This document shows positions 6,340-11,411 of a stretch of 11,411 nucleotides of DNA, piece by piece. The notes below the pieces were generated by a model. It was not told where the DNA came from. It saw only the letters and a list, made by a program, of their open reading frames with translations, and did not search any database. The stretch comes from JANWHF01 sp036276235. GTDB lineage: Bacteria; Planctomycetota; Phycisphaerae; Tepidisphaerales; Tepidisphaeraceae. The DNA is taken from assembly GCA_036276235.1 (NCBI GenBank), contig DATBDZ010000130.1, positions 1 through 11,411 on the forward strand, read 5' to 3'. Made by a program: the position numbers and the translations under genes. Every line of letters begins with the position of its first letter. Positions within the stretch are counted from its first letter, which is position 1.

Positions 6340-8259
6340 ATGGTGCAACTGGACGTGTTCTTCCTCGTCGCCGCCGTCTTGCAACTGGCGGCGATGATCT
6401 TTGCGCTCCGCATGATCCGCGAGGCAAACGACCGGGGTCCCTGGATCGTTCTGTTCCTGGCGCTGTTCATCATGTTCGGCTTCCGCGTGCTGGGTGTGTT
6501 CGACGCCAGCGTGATGTCTCGTTTCGGCGGGATCGCGTCCGTTCCGATTTCCCTTCTGCTGTTCATATCGCTGTTCTTCATTCGGCGAGTGGCGATTGCC
6601 GAGCGCGTGAGCGCGGCCGCCGCCCTTCGTAGCAAGGCCGAGCGCGACGAAAGCGAGAGCCGCTATGGCTCGCTGGTGGAGCTAAGTCCTGACGCCATTT
6701 TCGTGAGCGTCTCCGGAAAGATCGTCTACGCCAATGCCGCGGCCCTGCATTTTTTCGGGGCGCACAAGGCTGATGATTTGATCGGCCACACGACGATGGA
6801 GTTGATCGCGCCATCATCGCGGCCGCTGGTGCAGGCGCGGCTCAAGCTGCTCGATCAGGTCGGACGCTCGGTGCCGCCGATCGATCAGGAATGGCTTCGA
6901 CTCAACGGCAGCGTTGTGCCCGTCGAATCAACCGGCGTGGTGGTCCCCTGGCAGGGGCAGCGCGGGATTCAGGTTTTGCTCCGCGACGTCTCCGAGCGCA
7001 AGCGCGCCGAAGCGGAAAAGACCCGCCTTCTGGCCAGCGAGCGGATCGCTCGAAGCAACGCGGAGCATGCCAGCCGGATGAAAGACGAATTTCTCGCGAC
7101 GCTTTCACACGAGCTTCGCACGCCGCTTAATGCGATTCTTGGATGGTCTCAGATTTTACAGACCAGTGCGCGCGAAGAGGCCGATCTGGAGCGCGGCCTG
7201 GAAACGATCGAGCGCAATGCCCGCGCGCAGACTCAGCTTATCGAAGATTTGCTGGATATGAGCCGCATCATTTCCGGCAAGCTGCGGCTGGATATCCAGC
7301 GCGTCGAAACCGGCGACTGGATCGAGGCGGCGATCGCGTCGGTCCTGCCAGCTGCCGAGGCCAAAGGTGTGCGCATCGAAAAAGTGCTCGATCCTTTGTG
7401 CGGCCCGGTTTCCGGAGATCCGAGCCGGCTGCAGCAGGTCGTGTGGAATCTGCTTTCCAACGCCGTCCGCTTCACGCCGCGCGGCGGAAAGATTCAGGTG
7501 GTTCTTGCGCGGGTGAACTCGCACATCGAAATCTCCGTCGCCGACACCGGCATCGGCATCAAGCCGGAATTCCTTCCGTTTGTCTTCGATCGCTTTCGCC
7601 AGGCCGATGCTTCCACAACGCGCAAGCACGGCGGGCTTGGCATCGGGCTGGCCATCGTCAAACAACTCGTCGAGCTGCACGGCGGCACCGTTCGCGCCAA
7701 CAGCCCGGGCGAAGGACACGGCGCGACGTTCATCGTGTCGCTGCCGATCGCTGTCGTTCATCCCGTCGCCGATGACGATGATCGATTTCATCCCACATTT
7801 CCGGTCGACTCTGCCGGCACGGCGCTACCCGCCGATCTGAGCGGCGTTCATGTCCTCGTCGTGGACGATGAGCCGGACGCCCGCGAATTAATTCGGCACG
7901 TGCTGGAAGGACACCAAGCCCAGGTCACCACGGCGGCATCCGCCCACGAAGCGCTGGAGTTTCTGGAGACGACAAAGCCAGACGTCCTGGTGAGCGATAT
8001 CGGCATGCCCGAAGTAGACGGCTACGAGTTTCTCCGCCGCGTGCGCGCATTGGAGCAGGGAACGAACGGCAAGATCCCCGCATTGGCACTGACGGCTTTC
8101 GCCCGCTCCGAAGACCGAACCCGCGCGCTTTTGGCGGGCTATCAGGTGCACGTCGCCAAACCAGTGGAGCATGTGGAGCTGGTAGCGACGGTCGCGGCTG
8201 TGGCGGGGCGAACGGGCACATTACCCTCTCCCCTGTACTCAGGGGAGAGGGCAGGGTGA
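6340..8259 (+). CDS. Membrane-bound hybrid sensor histidine kinase (PAS-HisKA-HATPase-REC)
   Basis: A 639-residue signalling kinase that senses an unknown input, autophosphorylates on histidine and can pass phosphate to its own receiver. Three membrane helices lie at about 5-25, 34-52 and 65-83. A PAS domain spans about 108-225 (LVELSPDAIFVSVSGKIVYAN to LLRDVSERKRAE). HisKA has H257 in ATLSHELRTPLNAILGW. The ATPase domain has N374 in NLLSNAVRFTPRGG, DTGIGI (402-407) and GGLGIGLAIV (431-440). The receiver (about 502-620) has acidic D509/D510, phosphoacceptor D553 (LVSDIGMPEVDGYEF), T585 and K607, so it is intact. No output domain follows, so a separate phosphotransfer protein or regulator is expected. 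It stands alone, cut off from the flagellar genes by repeats. The final 11 residues (P629-G639) and the stop are encoded by a palindromic repeat. The input and target are unknown. Confidence 0.93.
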   Translation: MVQLDVFFLVAAVLQLAAMIFALRMIREANDRGPWIVLFLALFIMFGFRVLGVFDASVMSRFGGIASVPISLLLFISLFFIRRVAIAERVSAAAALRSKAERDESESRYGSLVELSPDAIFVSVSGKIVYANAAALHFFGAHKADDLIGHTTMELIAPSSRPLVQARLKLLDQVGRSVPPIDQEWLRLNGSVVPVESTGVVVPWQGQRGIQVLLRDVSERKRAEAEKTRLLASERIARSNAEHASRMKDEFLATLSHELRTPLNAILGWSQILQTSAREEADLERGLETIERNARAQTQLIEDLLDMSRIISGKLRLDIQRVETGDWIEAAIASVLPAAEAKGVRIEKVLDPLCGPVSGDPSRLQQVVWNLLSNAVRFTPRGGKIQVVLARVNSHIEISVADTGIGIKPEFLPFVFDRFRQADASTTRKHGGLGIGLAIVKQLVELHGGTVRANSPGEGHGATFIVSLPIAVVHPVADDDDRFHPTFPVDSAGTALPADLSGVHVLVVDDEPDARELIRHVLEGHQAQVTTAASAHEALEFLETTKPDVLVSDIGMPEVDGYEFLRRVRALEQGTNGKIPALALTAFARSEDRTRALLAGYQVHVAKPVEHVELVATVAAVAGRTGTLPSPLYSGERAG

Positions 8260-8349
8260 GGGGACAGGGGGTCGCAAGACGGCGCCGTCCGCAAATTGAC
8301 GCGTTCGTCCCCTCACCCCAGCCCTCTCCCCTGAGTACAGGGGAGAGGG
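8224..8349. repeat. Pair of inverted palindromic repeats (family B)
   Basis: Two copies of a 28-base perfect palindrome, CCCTCTCCCCTG-loop-CAGGGGAGAGGG, lie at 8224-8251 (loop TACT) and 8322-8349 (loop AGTA). Each is flanked on its inner side by GGGTGAGGGGAC or its near complement, so 8224-8265 and 8307-8349 form an inverted pair of about 42 bp with a single-base indel, separated by 41 bases. This is the layout of paired REP elements (REPIN-like). The left copy overlaps the 3' end of the kinase gene. A transcript would form either two short hairpins or one long stem, which could end transcription or protect mRNA. Confidence 0.85.
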
Positions 8350-8392
8350 AGAAGCGCACCAATTCCCCCGCGACACGGCCATCTTCCTGCGG

Positions 8393-8400
8393 TATACAAT
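8393..8400 (+). promoter_or_regulatory. Possible -10 region before the 82-residue ORF
   Basis: TATACAAT contains TACAAT, close to the -10 consensus. GCGACA (8370-8375) could serve as a weak -35 with a 19-base spacer. The ATG is at 8409, so the leader would be very short. Weak support. Confidence 0.25.
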
Positions 8401-8408
8401 AGATAGAT

Positions 8409-8657
8409 ATGCCCGACGTAAAACCAACGGCTCAGCAAACCCTGGATCAGTATTTCTTCGAGATGCGCTGGCGCTGCCTGTCGCTTGCCTCCGATCTCGA
8501 TCGGATCGAGCGCCTGCCCGGCGGCGCCGCGTTGATCAATTCCGACGCGCGGCTCCAAAAATTCCGAGAAGCCGTCGGCATCCTCCTCAAGCCAGGCATC
8601 AACCGCGCCGAGCAAGTGCAACTGGTATTCAGCGACAAAACGCCACCGCCGAAATAA
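8409..8657 (+). CDS. Small conserved-looking protein of unknown function
   Basis: The 82-residue product is not recognised. It starts MPDVKPTAQQTLDQYFFEMR and contains the aromatic, basic stretch FEMRWRCLSLASDLDRIERL, then PGGAALINSDARLQKFREA, and ends in a Pro/Lys tail. It looks like a small soluble, mostly helical protein with no signal peptide or membrane helix. Base composition at third codon positions follows the GC-rich pattern of the neighbours, and the charged-helix character argues for a real gene. It lies between two repeat blocks, so it probably has its own promoter; a -10-like sequence ends 8 bases before the ATG. No Shine-Dalgarno is evident. Function cannot be assigned from the sequence. 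Confidence 0.7.
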   Translation: MPDVKPTAQQTLDQYFFEMRWRCLSLASDLDRIERLPGGAALINSDARLQKFREAVGILLKPGINRAEQVQLVFSDKTPPPK

Positions 8658-8660
8658 ATG

Positions 8661-8735
8661 AAGAGTTAAGAGTGAAGAATGACGAGTGACGAATTCTGAG
8701 TTCGCTCTTCATTCTTCACTCTTCGTTCTTCACTT
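8661..8735. repeat. Imperfect hairpin repeat of GAGTGAAGAAT-type units
   Basis: Directly after the stop of the 82-residue ORF, short direct units (AAGAGTTAAGAGTGAAGAATG) are followed by a complementary run. The best arm is a perfect 15-bp match of 8668-8682 with 8709-8723 (core AAGAGTGAAGAATGA), with looser pairing on both sides. It is more AT-rich than its surroundings. It may act as a transcription terminator between this ORF and the hydrolase gene, although no U-run follows. It looks like another dispersed intergenic repeat family. Confidence 0.7.
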
Positions 8736-8759
8736 GTAACATCACCAGAATCGCGGACC

Positions 8760-9572
8760 ATGAAGTACATTGATCCTCACATTCACTGCGTCAGCCGAAC
8801 CACCGACGATTACCTTTACATGGCCCGGGCGGGCGTGGTGGCGGTTTCGGAGCCGGCGTTCTGGGCTGGATACGATCGTTCAACCGCCTCCAGCTTCGGC
8901 GACTATTTTCGGCATCTCATGGAGATCGAGCCCAAGCGCGCAGCGCGATACGGCATCGATCATTACTGCTGGCTTTGCATCAATGCCAAGGAAGCGGAAA
9001 ACGTGGCGCTGGGCCGCGACGTGATCAAGCTGATCCCGCCGTTGCTTGATCATCCGCGCGTATTGGGCGTCGGGGAAATCGGCCTGAATAAAAACACTCG
9101 AAACGAAATCACCATCTTCGAGGAGCAGGTGGACATCGCGGCAAAGCATGATCAGCTCATCCTGATCCACACGCCGCACCTGGAGGACAAGCACAAGGGG
9201 ACATCGATCATCACCAGCATTTTGAAGAACGACAAGCGCATCCGCCCGCAGCGCGTGCTGATCGATCATTGCGAAGAGCACACCTTCCGCATGGCCCGCG
9301 ATAATGGCTTCTGGGCCGGCCTGACGATTTATCCCGTGAGCAAAGTCACGCCCGCGCGCGCCGCCGACATGCTGGAAACATTTGGCACGAGCATGGTCTG
9401 CGTAAACAGCGCCAGCGACTGGGGCGAATCCGGCCCCACCAATCTGACCGACACCTGCCTGGAATTCCGCCGGCGCGGCCACGATGAGCAGGAAGCGACG
9501 GAAGTTTTCTACAACAATCCATGCCGGTTTTTCGGGCAATGCCCCAAGTGGAAGATCCAGCCTCAAATATGA
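8760..9572 (+). CDS. TatD-family metal-dependent hydrolase (EboB-like)
   Basis: A 270-residue amidohydrolase-fold enzyme expected to hold two metal ions and cleave phosphoester or amide-type bonds; the substrate is unknown. All TatD-type metal ligands are visible: H7 and H9 in DPHIH, E106 in GVGEIGLNK, H137 in LILIHTPH, H170 in LIDHCEEH and D220 in NSASDWGESG. The length fits the family. The sequence style (MKYIDPHIHCVSRTTDDYLYMARAGVV, the EPAFWAGYDR segment) resembles the TatD-like hydrolases found in ebo metabolite-transport clusters rather than the DNase TatD of E. coli; this is from memory and not proven. No other ebo gene is in the window. No Shine-Dalgarno precedes the ATG. Its stop overlaps the convergent dehydrogenase gene by 10 bp. 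Confidence 0.85.
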   Translation: MKYIDPHIHCVSRTTDDYLYMARAGVVAVSEPAFWAGYDRSTASSFGDYFRHLMEIEPKRAARYGIDHYCWLCINAKEAENVALGRDVIKLIPPLLDHPRVLGVGEIGLNKNTRNEITIFEEQVDIAAKHDQLILIHTPHLEDKHKGTSIITSILKNDKRIRPQRVLIDHCEEHTFRMARDNGFWAGLTIYPVSKVTPARAADMLETFGTSMVCVNSASDWGESGPTNLTDTCLEFRRRGHDEQEATEVFYNNPCRFFGQCPKWKIQPQI

Positions 9573-11411
9573 ATCGCCTTTCCATCGGAAGCCGCGGCGG
9601 CTTCCATGATCGCTTCCGAATAGGTTGGATGCGGATGGATCGCCTGGAGGATTTCTTCCTCGGTCGCTTCCAGGTTCCGCGCGACGACAAGCTCGGCGAG
9701 CATGTCGGTGACATTTTCGCCGATCATGTGAACGCCCAATAGCTCGCCGTATTTGGCGTCGAAGATCAGCTTGACGAAGCCGGTCGGCTCGCCCGCCGCC
9801 AGGGCGCGGCCGCTGGCGCCGAAGGGGAATTTGCCGATCTTGATCTGCTTTCCCGCCTCGCGGGCTTTCTTTTCCGTGTATCCCATGCTCGCCACCTGCG
9901 GATGGGTGTACGTGCAGCCGGGGATGAATTTGTAATCGAGCGTGTGATCGGAAACGCCGCAAATATGCTCGACAACATTCACCGCCTCATGATGCGCCAC
10001 GTGCGCCAGATCGGGGTGGCGATATCCGTCCATCCCCGCCTGCTGCGGCCACTGGATGCTCACGCAATCGCCCATCGACCAGACATTTTCCAGATTCGTG
10101 CGATATTCCGGATCGACCTTGATCCGCCTGTTGGCCAATTCCAGCTTCGCCTCCGGCGCGGCGACGCCATCGATGTTCGCACTCACGCCGATCGCGACAA
10201 GCACAACATCGACTTCAAGAGTGGTTGACGTCTCGCCGGAAAGCGTCAGCTTCACGCCGCCGGCCGTTGTCTCCACTTTCTCAGTTTTGGTCTTGAGATA
10301 CACCTTCATCCCGCGCTTCTCGAACACGCGCTTGAGCAGCAGCGAAACTTCATCATCTTCGATCGGCAGAAGATTGGGCAGCATTTCGACAATCGTGACT
10401 TCAACGCCGACTGCGTTGTAGAAATCCGCGAATTCGCAGCCGATCGCGCCCGCGCCGATGATCGCCATGCGCTTGGGTTGCTGCGGCAATGTCATCGCCT
10501 CGCGAGAACCGACGATCTTCTTTCCATCAAACGGCGCGAACGACAGGGGGGTGGATTTCGCGCCGACGGCGATGATCACATGCTCCGCCGATACTTCCTT
10601 CGATCCATCCTTGCCCGTATAGCGCACGCGATGCGGGCCAAGGAGCTGGCCGGTCGCCAACTCATGCTTGACGCCGTACTTGTTGAAGAGAAACCCGATC
10701 CCCTTCTGCAATTTATCCGCCACCGCGCGGCTCCGGCCGATCAACCTCGAAAAATCGATCTTCAAATTATCAAACGAAACCCCATGCTCGGCGGCCTCGG
10801 TGCGCAGCTTGCGCACAAACGCGCCGTCTTCGAGCAACGCCTTGGTCGGAATGCATCCCCAGTTGAGGCAAGTGCCGCCCAGATTTTCCTTCTCGATGCA
10901 GAGCACGCGTTTCTTAAGCTGCCCCGCGCGAATCGCCGCCGCATACCCGGCCGGCCCGCCGCCGATCACGACGATGTCCCAATCATATCGCTTGGAAGAA
11001 GGCGCGGGCGCGGATGCCGAAGCAGCAGCCGGTTTTTGGACGACGGGCATTCCCGTCGCCGGTTTCGGAGCCGCAGGTGCCGCTTGCGACTTGGTAGCGC
11101 CAGATGCGGGCGCTGCCGTCGAACTCGCGCGACTCCCCGCACTCGCAGCAGCCCCCGCCGAAGGCGCAGCAGCCACACCCGCACCCGCCGCTTTCCCCGC
11201 ATACTTCTGCTTGATCTCCTCAGCCTTCTCTCCCGCTTTGGCGATCACCGCCAGCACGGTGCCGACCGGCACCTTCTGTCCTTCGCGCACCAGAATCGCC
11301 GCGATGGTCCCGCCCTCAAAGGCTTCCATCTCCATCGTCGCCTTGTCTGTCTCGATCTCCGCGACGATTTCGCCCGACTTGACCGGCTGCCCCTCCTTCT
11401 TGAGCCACTTC
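9563..11411 (-). CDS. lpdA: Dihydrolipoamide dehydrogenase (E3) with N-terminal lipoyl domain, 5' end outside window
   Basis: E3 reoxidises dihydrolipoyl groups of 2-oxoacid dehydrogenase complexes using FAD and NAD+. The frame stays open to the window edge, so the start lies beyond 11411; the ATG at 11335 is internal. First comes a lipoyl domain with ETDKATMEMEAFE, the lipoylated Lys codon being 11342-11344. An Ala/Pro/Ser-rich linker of about 70 residues follows (roughly 11000-11210). The E3 part has an FAD Rossmann motif VIGGGPAGYAAA (near 10960), the redox disulfide in GGTCLNWGCIPTK (Cys codons 10868-10870 and 10853-10855), an NAD Rossmann motif AIIGAGAIGCEFADF, VWSMGDC, and the C-terminal active-site motif HPHPTYSE (near 9630). 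All catalytic residues are present. The lipoyl fusion is known in some bacteria. E1 and E2 genes may lie upstream, outside the window. Confidence 0.95.
   Translation of the reverse strand, partial: KWLKKEGQPVKSGEIVAEIETDKATMEMEAFEGGTIAAILVREGQKVPVGTVLAVIAKAGEKAEEIKQKYAGKAAGAGVAAAPSAGAAASAGSRASSTAAPASGATKSQAAPAAPKPATGMPVVQKPAAASASAPAPSSKRYDWDIVVIGGGPAGYAAAIRAGQLKKRVLCIEKENLGGTCLNWGCIPTKALLEDGAFVRKLRTEAAEHGVSFDNLKIDFSRLIGRSRAVADKLQKGIGFLFNKYGVKHELATGQLLGPHRVRYTGKDGSKEVSAEHVIIAVGAKSTPLSFAPFDGKKIVGSREAMTLPQQPKRMAIIGAGAIGCEFADFYNAVGVEVTIVEMLPNLLPIEDDEVSLLLKRVFEKRGMKVYLKTKTEKVETTAGGVKLTLSGETSTTLEVDVVLVAIGVSANIDGVAAPEAKLELANRRIKVDPEYRTNLENVWSMGDCVSIQWPQQAGMDGYRHPDLAHVAHHEAVNVVEHICGVSDHTLDYKFIPGCTYTHPQVASMGYTEKKAREAGKQIKIGKFPFGASGRALAAGEPTGFVKLIFDAKYGELLGVHMIGENVTDMLAELVVARNLEATEEEILQAIHPHPTYSEAIMEAAAASDGKAIHI

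Noticed and set aside
8880..9962. Long minus-strand open frame of 360 codons across the hydrolase and the end of the E3 gene
   Set aside because: It lies antisense to the hydrolase and out of frame with lpdA. Its composition (Arg, Ala, Gly-rich, low complexity) is that of a GC-rich shadow frame.

Overview
This 11.4 kb window carries the core of a flagellar export and motor locus, followed by a hybrid histidine kinase, a small unknown gene, a TatD-type hydrolase and a convergent dihydrolipoamide dehydrogenase. The DNA is GC-rich and the gene starts mostly lack a clear Shine-Dalgarno sequence. The gaps are filled with dense palindromic repeats. Together with the FliA/WhiG-type sigma factor, this suggests a Planctomycetota-like bacterium (perhaps Phycisphaerae) or a related lineage. 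That placement is inference from style, not from a marker gene.

Layout. 1-2556 (+): the 3' part of fliF (MS ring), then complete fliG (C-ring switch). 2557-2890: a 334-bp gap without a gene, built from at least three nested or adjacent inverted-repeat elements. 2891-6044 (+): fliH and fliI (overlapping ATGA), an 80-residue two-helix membrane protein where fliJ would be expected, and a flagellar-type sigma factor. 6045-6339: a second repeat mosaic, related to the first. 6340-8259 (+): a membrane hybrid sensor kinase (PAS-HisKA-HATPase-receiver) whose last residues and stop codon come from a palindromic repeat. 8224-8349: two inverted copies of that repeat. 8409-8657 (+): an unrecognised 82-residue protein. 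8661-8735: an AT-richer imperfect hairpin repeat. 8760-9572 (+): a TatD-family metal-dependent hydrolase resembling the hydrolase of ebo clusters. 9563-11411 (-): a dihydrolipoamide dehydrogenase with an N-terminal lipoyl domain, running off the window; its stop overlaps that of the hydrolase gene by 10 bp.

How the genes work together. FliF anchors the motor in the membrane and FliG binds its C-terminal tail. FliH and FliI are the regulator and ATPase that feed substrates to the export gate. The sigma factor probably drives late flagellar genes. The kinase is separated from the flagellar block by repeats, so a link to motility is only possible. The hydrolase and the lipoyl-E3 gene belong to general metabolism. 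I see no clear sign of an undescribed system. The most unusual content is the repeat biology: repeats inserted into repeats, one splitting the flagellar gene string and one supplying a protein C-terminus.
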